12,730 nucleotides of DNA from Ruminococcus sp. (lineage in GTDB: Bacteria; Bacillota_A; Clostridia; Oscillospirales; Ruminococcaceae). The position numbers were made by a program, and so were the translations under genes. The stretch is taken from contig JAFOMV010000243.1 in the NCBI GenBank assembly GCA_017418765.1, forward strand, positions 1 through 12,730. The letters are read 5' to 3'. The notes below the pieces were generated by a model. That model saw only the letters and a program-made list of their open reading frames with translations, did not search any database and was not told where the DNA came from. Shown piece after piece: positions 1 through 5,721 of this stretch. Every line of letters starts with the position of its first letter. The first letter of the stretch is position 1.

Positions 1-67
1 AAAAAATAAGATCAGGTTTTATTGCCTGTAATTGCAAGTCAGCGAAATATTCTGCATGGGTATTTCG

Positions 68-96
68 TTGACTTGTTTTGTATTGTATGATATAAT
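68..96 (+). promoter_or_regulatory. Strong SigA-type promoter upstream of tandem repeats
   Basis: TTGACT at 68-73 and TATAAT at 91-96 are separated by exactly 17 bp, close to the vegetative consensus. Transcription would start near 103 and run rightward into the tandem hairpin repeats, not directly into a recognisable gene; the first plausible start codon is at 552. The -10 box is the first half of a 26-bp palindrome, so the promoter is probably regulated. A weaker inverted repeat (CGAAATA 43-49 / TATTTCG 61-67) sits just before the -35 box. Confidence 0.6.
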
Positions 97-116
97 GAAT
101 GTAAACATTCATTATA
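91..116. promoter_or_regulatory. 26-bp palindrome overlapping a -10 box (operator candidate)
   Basis: TATAATGAATGT (91-102) and ACATTCATTATA (105-116) are perfect 12-bp inverted arms around a 2-bp centre. The left arm contains the -10 box of the promoter at 68-96 and the predicted start site lies at the centre, the usual position for a dimeric repressor site. The right arm creates a second TATAAT (113-118) in the other half. No regulator gene is visible beside it. Confidence 0.5.
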
Positions 117-179
117 ATGTATTAAAATGTCCTTGCAGATACGCAGATCAGCAGATCTGTTCACTGCATATCGGACAAT
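113..179 (+). repeat. Tandem hairpin repeat, copy 1
   Basis: This stretch matches 207-273 at 62 of 67 positions by eye, with a 94-bp period. Read as RNA it folds into one three-tier hairpin: TGTCC (128-132)/GGACA (173-177), TGCAG (134-138)/CTGCA (164-168) and CAGATC (144-149)/GATCTG (154-159), with tetraloop AGCA. All 16 pairs are canonical. It begins with a TATAAT and follows the promoter at 68-96. It could encode a small structured RNA or be a REP-like palindromic unit; the sequence alone does not decide. Confidence 0.6.
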
Positions 180-212
180 TATATCATAACGCTTACGCTT
201 ATATGATATAAT
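178..212. repeat. Inverted repeat between the two hairpin copies
   Basis: ATTATATCATA (178-188) and TATGATATAAT (202-212) are perfect 11-bp arms around 13 bp. The right arm is part of a 15-mer, TATGATATAATGAAT, that occurs at 86-100 and again at 202-216, so it shares sequence with the promoter palindrome. It may be a second binding site for the same protein, or a structural piece of the repeat array. Confidence 0.45.
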
Positions 213-273
213 GAATAAAAATGTCCTTGCAGATACGCAGATCAGCAGATCTGTTCCCTGCATACCGGGCAAT
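207..273 (+). repeat. Tandem hairpin repeat, copy 2
   Basis: Second copy of the unit at 113-179. The three stems are TGTCC (222-226)/GGGCA (267-271), TGCAG (228-232)/CTGCA (258-262) and CAGATC (238-243)/GATCTG (248-253). Of the three differences within the shared 56-bp core, two fall in unpaired positions and the third turns an A-U pair into a G-U wobble, so the RNA fold is kept. The copy also starts with TATAAT (207-212) but lacks a good -35 box at the right distance. Confidence 0.6.
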
Positions 274-292
274 GAAATCATCAAGTTTAAAT

Positions 293-497
293 TTAAGGCA
301 ACACCGCACAAAGCCCGCCTGACGGCTTTGCACTGAATCTGTGGCGCCCGAAGGAAGTGCCCTTGGGGTACATATTTTCCGTCATCTCGCACAGAAATTC
401 CTTGATATACGTCAGTATGCCTGCGGAATTTCTATACAATCTGACGAAAAATCTGTCAGCGCATCTTTAGCACATGCTTTGTGCGGTGTTGCCTTAA
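293..497. mobile_element. MITE-like element with 22-bp terminal inverted repeats
   Basis: The ends are perfect 22-bp inverted repeats (293-314 and 476-497), reading TTAAGGCAACACCGCAC inward from the left. The outermost TTAA can equally be read as a duplicated TTAA target site flanking 18-bp repeats. The 205-bp body has no credible gene but many stem-loops: CAAAGCC/GGCTTTG (309-315/324-330), CCCGAAGG/CCTTGGGG with one mismatch (347-354/361-368), AGAAATTCC/GGAATTTCT (393-401/425-433) and CTGAC/GTCAG near 441-459. Size, ends and lack of coding fit a non-autonomous element moved by a transposase elsewhere; I cannot name the family. Its right end lies 54 bp before the next gene. Confidence 0.65.
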
Positions 498-551
498 TGA
501 TACAATAAAACATATTCAATACTGGATCATGCTGAAAGGAGGATAGTGTAA

Positions 552-1205
552 ATGATAAAAGGTGCAATATTCGATATGGATGGATTAATGATAGATACTG
601 AAAAACTGTATCTGAAATTCTGGATACAGGCGGCAAATGAATACGGATACGATATGAAGCCCGAACATGTTTACTCTATACGAAGCCTGTCAAGAAAATA
701 TTCCATACCTAAGCTAAAAGGCATTTTCGGTGATAATTTTCCAACAGAGGAAATACGTGCCAGACGTACGGAGCTTATCAATTCTTATGTCAGGGAAAAC
801 GGCGTTGAAGTGAAGAAAGGCCTCTTTACTCTGCTTGACTATCTGCGTGATAACGGGATAAAGATGGCGGTAGCGACCTGCACCCCCACAGAGCGCAGCA
901 GGATGTATGTAGACAGGATAGGGGCTATGGATTATTTCTCTGCAATTGTCGGCGGAGATATGATAATAAGCGGTAAGCCTGACCCGGATATTTATCTTGC
1001 TGCGGCGAAAGCTTTAGGCATACCTCCGCAGGAATGTGCGGCTTTTGAGGATTCACCCAACGGTATCCGGTCAGCTTATTCAGCAGGCTGTTTTACCATT
1101 ATGATACCGGATATGACACAGCCTGACGATGAATTGCTTCCGATGATCACCGAGGTATATGAAAGTCTCGACAAGGCGGTCAGCTTTTTTGAAGGGAGGA
1201 TATGA
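552..1205 (+). CDS. HAD-superfamily hydrolase, beta-phosphoglucomutase-like
   Basis: This 217-residue cytoplasmic protein has all four HAD motifs: DMDG with the nucleophile and acid/base Asp at 8 and 10, Thr109 in motif II, Lys142 in the GKPDPD segment, and Glu166-Asp167 in the ED-S-NG motif IV. A helical cap (about 17-90) follows the first motif, as in the beta-phosphoglucomutase / phosphoglycolate phosphatase / 2-deoxyglucose-6-phosphate phosphatase group. It should dephosphorylate or isomerise a small phosphorylated metabolite through an aspartyl-phosphate; the substrate cannot be read from sequence. The start is set by AAAGGAGG at 535-542. A weak promoter may span the edge of the MITE (TTGTGC 479-484, TACAAT 501-506, 16-bp gap). 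The next gene starts 1 bp after the stop, so the two are probably translationally coupled. Confidence 0.88.
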   Translation: MIKGAIFDMDGLMIDTEKLYLKFWIQAANEYGYDMKPEHVYSIRSLSRKYSIPKLKGIFGDNFPTEEIRARRTELINSYVRENGVEVKKGLFTLLDYLRDNGIKMAVATCTPTERSRMYVDRIGAMDYFSAIVGGDMIISGKPDPDIYLAAAKALGIPPQECAAFEDSPNGIRSAYSAGCFTIMIPDMTQPDDELLPMITEVYESLDKAVSFFEGRI

Positions 1206-1206
1206 T

Positions 1207-1452
1207 ATGCCAAGTGTATCAGAGGTGTTTGAGATACCAAAATTCTACTATTTTGACAGCGGCAACGATTATTCAGGCAGCAAGGGAGATTTTGCCTATA
1301 AGATAATCACAGGAGATGTTCTCAAATGTATGACATGGCACGGAAGGCTTTGTTCCATGAAAGCTGATATTGAGAATGAACAGGAATTTGAACGTTCTGA
1401 GGAAGGATTTGCTGCTATGATAAAATGGCTTGAGGATAAATATAACGGCTGA
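1207..1452 (+). CDS. Small conserved-looking protein of unknown function
   Basis: An 81-residue, mildly acidic protein with no signal peptide or membrane segment. I chose the ATG at 1207 because GGGAGGA (1194-1200) lies just before it; a longer in-frame start at 1159 would sit inside the upstream gene and has no such site. Readable features are an aromatic patch (KFYYFDSG, 12-19), a GSKGDFAYKI segment (24-33), TWHGRLC (43-49) and a C-terminal amphipathic helix rich in Glu and Trp (about 62-80). This looks like one small alpha+beta domain. Coupling to the HAD gene suggests co-expression, but no function is assigned. Confidence 0.72.
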   Translation: MPSVSEVFEIPKFYYFDSGNDYSGSKGDFAYKIITGDVLKCMTWHGRLCSMKADIENEQEFERSEEGFAAMIKWLEDKYNG

Positions 1453-1570
1453 CGTATGGTCATAATTAACATCTGTAACGGAAAATAGGCATTTTGTATA
1501 GATGAAATGTATAAAAATGAGGCTGTATACGGCGCAATATCGGGCGTTTTGTCATTTTTTTCCCATTTCC

Positions 1571-1599
1571 TTGACAAATGTTGATAAAGGGTATATAAT
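1571..1599 (+). promoter_or_regulatory. Perfect consensus promoter for the HU operon
   Basis: TTGACA (1571-1576) and TATAAT (1594-1599) with a 17-bp spacer form an exact SigA consensus. Transcription should begin near 1606, giving a leader of about 30 nt before the HU start. Such a promoter fits an abundant nucleoid protein. Confidence 0.85.
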
Positions 1600-1635
1600 T
1601 CAATTGTAAAAATCTAAAAAATGGAGGATATCACA

Positions 1636-1914
1636 ATGACAAAAACAGAATTAATCAGTGCTGTTGCTGACAAGGCAGACTTCACCAAGAAGAATGCAGA
1701 GGTAGCTGTAAATGCTATGATCTCTGCTATCACAGACGCCCTCGCAAGTGGTGAAAAGGTTTCCATCGTTGGTTTTGGCACATTTGAGGTACGTGACCGT
1801 AAGGAAAAGCAGGTAATCAATCCACAGACAAAAAAGATGATGACTGCTCCTGCTTCAAAGGCTCCTGCTTTTAAGGCTGGTCAGGCTCTCAAGAATGCAG
1901 TAAACAACAAGTAA
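1636..1914 (+). CDS. hup: HU-family nucleoid DNA-binding protein
   Basis: This 92-residue protein has the size and order of bacterial HU: N-terminal helices beginning MTKTELISAVA, the GFGTF turn at 46-50, and the beta arm with the INPQT motif (61-65), whose proline intercalates into DNA in HU/IHF. It binds and bends DNA without sequence specificity, as a dimer in the nucleoid. The ATG at 1636 is preferred over an in-frame ATG at 1621, because 1621-1627 (ATGGAGG) is the ribosome binding site. The arm is rich in Lys (KEKQ, KKMM). It is followed 22 bp later by a second basic protein, presumably on the same transcript. Confidence 0.95.
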   Translation: MTKTELISAVADKADFTKKNAEVAVNAMISAITDALASGEKVSIVGFGTFEVRDRKEKQVINPQTKKMMTAPASKAPAFKAGQALKNAVNNK

Positions 1915-1936
1915 TTTTCAAAAGGAGGTCCTTATA

Positions 1937-2260
1937 ATGCCAAGAGCTAAGAAGACTGAAGCAGCTGTTGAGGTAAAAGCTGCTGCTCCTGTTGAAGAAA
2001 AGAAGGCACCTGCAAAGAAGGCTGCTGCAAAGAAGCCTGCTGCAAAGAAAGCTGCTGCTCCAAAGGCTGCTGCCGAGGAGAGAAAGGTAGTTATTCAGTA
2101 CAATGGCGGCGAGATCGCCGGTACTGACCTTGTTGATAAGGCAAAGGCTGATGCAGGTATTAAGACTGCAAAAAGCGTAGTTGTATACGTAAGACCTGAG
2201 ATCAATAAGGTATACTACGTTATCGATGATAATACATTCGGTAACTTTGATCTTTTCTGA
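1937..2260 (+). CDS. DUF6465-type protein with histone-like Lys/Ala tail
   Basis: A 107-residue protein in two parts. Residues 1-47 are low-complexity Ala/Lys/Pro with repeated KKAAAKKPAAKK units, like the tails of histone H1-like bacterial proteins. Residues 48-107 form a small alpha/beta domain (VVIQYNGGEIAG, then VVVYVRPEINKVYYVID). The C-terminal domain matches my recollection of DUF6465, common in Clostridia and of unknown function. AAAGGAGG (1921-1928) sets the start. Co-transcription with HU and the basic tail suggest binding to nucleic acid or the nucleoid; that is inference. Confidence 0.82.
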   Translation: MPRAKKTEAAVEVKAAAPVEEKKAPAKKAAAKKPAAKKAAAPKAAAEERKVVIQYNGGEIAGTDLVDKAKADAGIKTAKSVVVYVRPEINKVYYVIDDNTFGNFDLF

Positions 2261-2280
2261 TCGCAATTTGTACAAAAGAA

Positions 2281-2319
2281 AAAACTGCGGTACAGCGTAT
2301 AATGCTGTACCGCAGTTTT
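2281..2319. terminator. Bidirectional terminator between convergent genes
   Basis: A perfect 16-bp stem (2281-2296 / 2304-2319) with a 7-nt loop ends in AAAA/TTTT, so each strand has a T run after the hairpin: TTTTCGTTT on plus and TTTTTTCTTTT on minus. It lies between the stop of the DUF6465 gene (2260) and the end of the CNNM gene (2333) and serves both. Confidence 0.92.
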
Positions 2320-2332
2320 CGTTTATAAAGGA

Positions 2333-3598
2333 TCATTCATCGTCTTCCTGTTCATTTTCTTCGACAGGCAGCACTTCTATTATCACCTTTTCAACGTTTT
2401 GTTCATTTACTTCGGCAGCAGTAATGCGGAATATGCCTGTTTCAGCAGTTTCGCCTGCTTCGGGGATGTGTTCCATAACATCGGTTACCCATCCTCCGAC
2501 TGAGTTGTATTCAGTATCGATGATATCTTCGTCAAGATCGAGCATTTCCAGCATATCACTGACGCTCATATCTCCGGCTACTTCGTATTTATCAGGGGCG
2601 ATCATAAGAAGGTTATTGACGATCTCGTCATCCTCATCGTATATTTCACCTACAAGCTCCTCTATAATGTCTTCGAGGGTTATGATGCCTTTAGTGCCGC
2701 CGTATTGATCTGTAACAACAGCAAGATGTACCTTTGAGCGCTGCATATCACGCAGAGCCTCGCTTATATGTTTTGTATCAGCTATATGGGGTACTTCCTG
2801 TATTATGCCGCTTATATCGCTGCCGCCTTCCACGAGCATTTTGAAGAACGCCTTGTTTGTGATTATTCCCACGATCTCATCAAGGCTTTTCTCATATACA
2901 GGCAGACGTGAATACATTTCTGAGCTGAATGTATCCTTTATCTCGTCTATGGTGGAATTGACCTCAACTCCTACGACTTTTACACGGGGGATAAGTATTT
3001 CGCTTACACTGATCTCGTCAAATTCGAGAGCGCTTTTTACGAGTTCGCTTTCCTGTTCTTCAATAACGCCTTGTTCTTCTATCTCGTCTATCATGTATTT
3101 AAGTTCATCCTCAGTAACACTTGGGGCTTCCTTGCCTTTTGACATAAGCGAAGAAAGTTTGTTGAGGAGCCATACAGCAGGCTTGAACAGAGTGACAAGT
3201 GCAGTAAGTGGTTCTGCGAAAAAAAGGGCAAGCTTTTCAGCGTTGCGCTTGGCATATGATTTTGGCAATACTTCGCAGAAAACAAGGACAAGCACCGTTA
3301 TTACCACAGTTGATACTGCCGGACCTTTTTTACCGATGAGGTCTATGAAAACTATGGTACCGATAGATGAAGCTGCGATATTGACAATGTTGTTGCCGAT
3401 GAGAACAGCAGTCAGGACTTCATCGAATCTGTTTGCCAGCTTCAAAGCCTTTGAAGCTTTTTTATTTCCCTGGGCTTCATAATTTTTGAGCCTTATTTTG
3501 TTTACGCTGGAATAGGCTGTTTCGGTTCCTGAAAACAGTGCAGAGAAAATCATCATAATGAAGATCAGCACAATTTTCCAGATATCAGATCTTTCCAT
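2333..3598 (-). CDS. CNNM/CorC (HlyC)-family transporter-associated membrane protein
   Basis: This 421-residue protein has the three-part build of the family. An N-terminal CNNM (DUF21) membrane domain spans about 1-150, with the signature FSGTETAYSSVNKIRL (22-37), the GNN-N motif at 69-73 and EVLPKSYAKRNAEKLA (109-124). A CBS-domain pair follows at about 200-315 (IPRVKVVGVE; YSRLPVYE; DQYGGTKGIITLEDIIEE). A CorC/HlyC C-terminal domain occupies about 330-410, then an acidic tail. Relatives export or help export Mg2+ (sometimes Co2+), and the CBS pair usually senses ATP-Mg; they are often misnamed hemolysins. The start has an AAAGAAAGG site (3605-3613). I see no convincing promoter directly upstream, so it may partly depend on read-through from glgA. 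Confidence 0.9.
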   Translation of the reverse strand: MERSDIWKIVLIFIMMIFSALFSGTETAYSSVNKIRLKNYEAQGNKKASKALKLANRFDEVLTAVLIGNNIVNIAASSIGTIVFIDLIGKKGPAVSTVVITVLVLVFCEVLPKSYAKRNAEKLALFFAEPLTALVTLFKPAVWLLNKLSSLMSKGKEAPSVTEDELKYMIDEIEEQGVIEEQESELVKSALEFDEISVSEILIPRVKVVGVEVNSTIDEIKDTFSSEMYSRLPVYEKSLDEIVGIITNKAFFKMLVEGGSDISGIIQEVPHIADTKHISEALRDMQRSKVHLAVVTDQYGGTKGIITLEDIIEELVGEIYDEDDEIVNNLLMIAPDKYEVAGDMSVSDMLEMLDLDEDIIDTEYNSVGGWVTDVMEHIPEAGETAETGIFRITAAEVNEQNVEKVIIEVLPVEENEQEDDE

Positions 3599-3743
3599 TT
3601 TATACCTTTCTTTGTTCTGTAATAGAGTGTTAAGCTCTTTTCTGACAGCAGGAAATAAATCAGACCTGCTATTTTAGTGGTTATTGGTTTGTACGCTGAG
3701 ATCAACATTGTAGGTTCCCACTGTTTGTTTATGTGAAAAGTAC

Positions 3744-3765
3744 GGAACGCCGAGAGCGGCGTTCC
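3744..3765 (-). terminator. Hairpin downstream of glgA, probable weak terminator
   Basis: GGAACGCCG and CGGCGTTCC form a perfect 9-bp GC-rich stem with a 4-nt loop. On the minus strand, in glgA's direction, it is followed by GTACTTTTCAC, a short imperfect T run, so termination may be partial. The rest of the 252-bp gap (3599-3850) holds only minor stems: CGGCAG/CTGCCG at 3817-3834, and AGCAGG/CCTGCT at 3647-3670 in the CNNM leader. Confidence 0.5.
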
Positions 3766-3850
3766 ATACAAATGTGTCATAGTATGCTAAACGTACAAAG
3801 TAAGCGAGCCTGCAAGCGGCAGCGTGGACTGCCGGCGTGGATGTTTCCGT

Positions 3851-5305
3851 TTACCAGTTGATCATCCAGTTGTACATTCCTTCGTACTGTAGAGCAGAAC
3901 TGTTCCATGAGAAGTCAGCTTCCATGCCTCGTACTACCATCTTGTCCCACTGGTCACGATGATTGAAATAAATATGCTTTGAATAATTGATAACGCCAAG
4001 CATCTCGTCGCCGTTGAAGTTAGCGAATGAGAAACCTGTACCTGTGCCGTCAAATTCGTTGTAAGGCTGAACAGTGTCCTTCAGACCGCCTGTCTCACGT
4101 ACTATCGGCAATGTACCGTAGCGAAGCGAGATAAGCTGTGTAAGTCCGCATGGCTCAAACAGCGAAGGCATGAGCATTGCATCTGCTGCTGCATAAAGCT
4201 TGTGAGCAAGATCGTCATTGTAGAGTATATTTGCAGATACTCTTTCAGGGTATTTCCACTGATAATGCTTGAACATATTCTCATATTTAGGGTCACCTGT
4301 ACCTATTATCACGAACTGCGTGTTTTCGTCACAGATATGATCCATTGCATAGTTAACGAGATCGAGGCCTTTCTGTTCTGTCAGACGGGAGATTATAGCT
4401 ATCATATACTTTCCCTCGTCCACAGGCAGTCCGAGCTGCTCCTGCAATTTTTTCTTGTTCTCAGCCTTTTTGGCTTTGACGTTACTCTTGCTGAATTTTG
4501 CATATATCTTATTGTCAGCGGAAGGGTCGAAAACCTTATAGTCGATACCGTTCAGTATACCACGCAGAGAGGCAGCACGTGCCCTGAGAAGTCCGTCAAG
4601 CTGTTCGCCGAAGAAAGGGTATTTTATTTCGTCTGCATAGGTCTCTGATACAGTTGTGATATAATCTGCGTACACCAGACCGCCCTTGAGCATATTGGCG
4701 TTTTTGTGGAATTCCAGTTTATCTGACGTGAACATATAATCAGGCAGTGCAGTGTTGTACTTGAATGTGTCTATATCCCACACGCCCTGGAATTTTAAGT
4801 TGTGGATGGTCATGATAGTCTTTGTTGAACTGAAAAACGGATTTGTTGCAAAGGCAGTGTGCAGGAATACAGGTATCATGGATGCCTGCCAGTCGTGACA
4901 GTGTATAATATCGGGGCGGAAGCCTATAACAGGCAGTATTGCCAGTACAGCCTTGCAGAAGAAAGTGAACCTCTCTATATCCCATTTCAGGTCTGATGAA
5001 TAGGGAGTATCACACTTGAAGAAGAACTCGTTATCAACAAAGTAGAACTTGATACCGTTGTATTCGTACTCCATTATACCGACGTGTACGCCCTCACGTC
5101 TCATGCCGTAGTCCATATAGAAATGTGTAACATACTTGAAATCGTTTCTGTATTGTTCAGGGATACAGGTGTAGTATGGCATTATAACTCTTACGTCGAA
5201 CTGTTCCTTATTGATATACTGCGGAAGTGCGCCTACAACGTCCGCCAGACCTCCTGTCTTAATAAAGGGAACACACTCTGATGCTGCGAATAAAATATTG
5301 TTCAT
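3851..5305 (-). CDS. glgA: Glycogen synthase (ADP-glucose type, GT5)
   Basis: This 484-residue cytoplasmic enzyme transfers glucose from ADP-glucose to the non-reducing end of glycogen. It has the GT5 N-terminal KTGGLADVVGALP motif (16-28), HDWQA (137-141), SRLTEQKGLDL (306-316) and SLFEPCGLTQ (381-390). R307, K312 and E384 correspond, at a constant offset of 7, to the E. coli GlgA active-site residues R300, K305 and E377. Length is normal. AAAGGAG precedes the start, and a 17-bp-spaced promoter lies about 80 bp upstream. It stands apart from other glg genes here and is divergent from a pectinase, so storage synthesis and polysaccharide use share a control region. Confidence 0.95.
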   Translation of the reverse strand: MNNILFAASECVPFIKTGGLADVVGALPQYINKEQFDVRVIMPYYTCIPEQYRNDFKYVTHFYMDYGMRREGVHVGIMEYEYNGIKFYFVDNEFFFKCDTPYSSDLKWDIERFTFFCKAVLAILPVIGFRPDIIHCHDWQASMIPVFLHTAFATNPFFSSTKTIMTIHNLKFQGVWDIDTFKYNTALPDYMFTSDKLEFHKNANMLKGGLVYADYITTVSETYADEIKYPFFGEQLDGLLRARAASLRGILNGIDYKVFDPSADNKIYAKFSKSNVKAKKAENKKKLQEQLGLPVDEGKYMIAIISRLTEQKGLDLVNYAMDHICDENTQFVIIGTGDPKYENMFKHYQWKYPERVSANILYNDDLAHKLYAAADAMLMPSLFEPCGLTQLISLRYGTLPIVRETGGLKDTVQPYNEFDGTGTGFSFANFNGDEMLGVINYSKHIYFNHRDQWDKMVVRGMEADFSWNSSALQYEGMYNWMINW

Positions 5306-5387
5306 GGCATAAACTCCTTTTCCTTAATTTTGCTGCGGCTTACCATTCTTCTATACATATAACAAAAGCTACAGCTTTACAATTTAT

Positions 5388-5416
5388 ATTATATACCAAT
5401 TTTCTTATATAGTCAA
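5388..5416 (-). promoter_or_regulatory. glgA promoter
   Basis: Read on the minus strand: TTGACT (5416-5411), 17 bp, TATAAT (5393-5388). The start should fall near 5381, leaving a leader of about 75 nt before the glgA ATG. The flanks are very AT-rich. Confidence 0.78.
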
Positions 5417-5448
5417 GACAAAACAGGAAAAACTGCACAATACAGCCG

Positions 5449-5479
5449 ATTTGTATATTTATACCGGCAATATACAAAT
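5449..5479. promoter_or_regulatory. 11-bp inverted repeat upstream of glgA promoter
   Basis: ATTTGTATATT (5449-5459) and AATATACAAAT (5469-5479) are perfect arms separated by 9 bp. The site lies about 33 bp upstream of the glgA -35 box and about 150 bp upstream of the pectinase -35 box, a plausible place for an activator or repressor dimer. No matching regulator is in the window. Confidence 0.45.
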
Positions 5480-5481
5480 GG

Positions 5482-5525
5482 TGATATATTATGCTGTTTA
5501 AAATATAACACAGCACAATATATCA
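5482..5525. promoter_or_regulatory. 16-bp inverted repeat in the glgA/pectinase divergent region
   Basis: 5482-5497 (TGATATATTATGCTGT) pairs with 5510-5525 (ACAGCACAATATATCA) with a single A/C mismatch, around a 12-bp centre. It starts 3 bp after the previous inverted repeat. No T run follows on either strand, so it is not a typical intrinsic terminator; a protein-binding site is likelier. The remainder of the 416-bp gap is AT-rich with nothing else I can call. Confidence 0.45.
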
Positions 5526-5629
5526 TTAACATAACACATTAAATCATCGGGACTTGCGAAAAATGATTCATTGTGTAAGAATACAAAAAATAATGGCACG
5601 ATACGTCAGAAAATGAGTATTATATATCA

Positions 5630-5658
5630 TTGAAAAAAATGTCATTCAGGTGTATAAT
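5630..5658 (+). promoter_or_regulatory. Pectate lyase promoter
   Basis: TTGAAA (5630-5635) and TATAAT (5653-5658) with a 17-bp spacer. The predicted start near 5665 leaves a leader of about 57 nt, ending in the GGAGGG site (5708-5713) before the ATG at 5722. Confidence 0.75.
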
Positions 5659-5721
5659 ACAAGCGGTAGATGATTTAATAGGGGATCGAGCTTAAATTTA
5701 GTAAAATGGAGGGAAATTCAA

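Noticed and set aside
113..273. Start of a CRISPR array
   Set aside because: Only two long units with internal hairpins and a 94-bp period; there is no series of short repeats with unique spacers and no cas genes.
39..392. 117-residue open frame on the minus strand
   Set aside because: It crosses the MITE end, both hairpin repeats and the promoter palindrome, and its protein shows no domain or sensible composition.
1889..2275. 128-residue minus-strand frame over the DUF6465 gene
   Set aside because: A Leu/Ser/Cys-rich reverse reading of the Lys/Ala tail codons, sharing the operon of HU; not a separate gene.
2805..3482. 225-residue open frame on the plus strand
   Set aside because: It lies wholly antisense to the CNNM gene, which has full family motifs. 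Its Ser/Thr-rich composition is a reverse-strand echo, and no ribosome binding site stands out.
3641..3670. Riboswitch such as an M-box in the CNNM leader
   Set aside because: Only a 6-bp stem (AGCAGG/CCTGCT) and a 5-bp alternative are present in a short leader; nothing resembles the size or core of a Mg2+ riboswitch.
3829..3840. 12-mer CTGCCGGCGTGG shared with the flavoprotein gene near 10056
   Set aside because: Matches of this length are expected by chance in a window this size, and the second copy lies in coding sequence.
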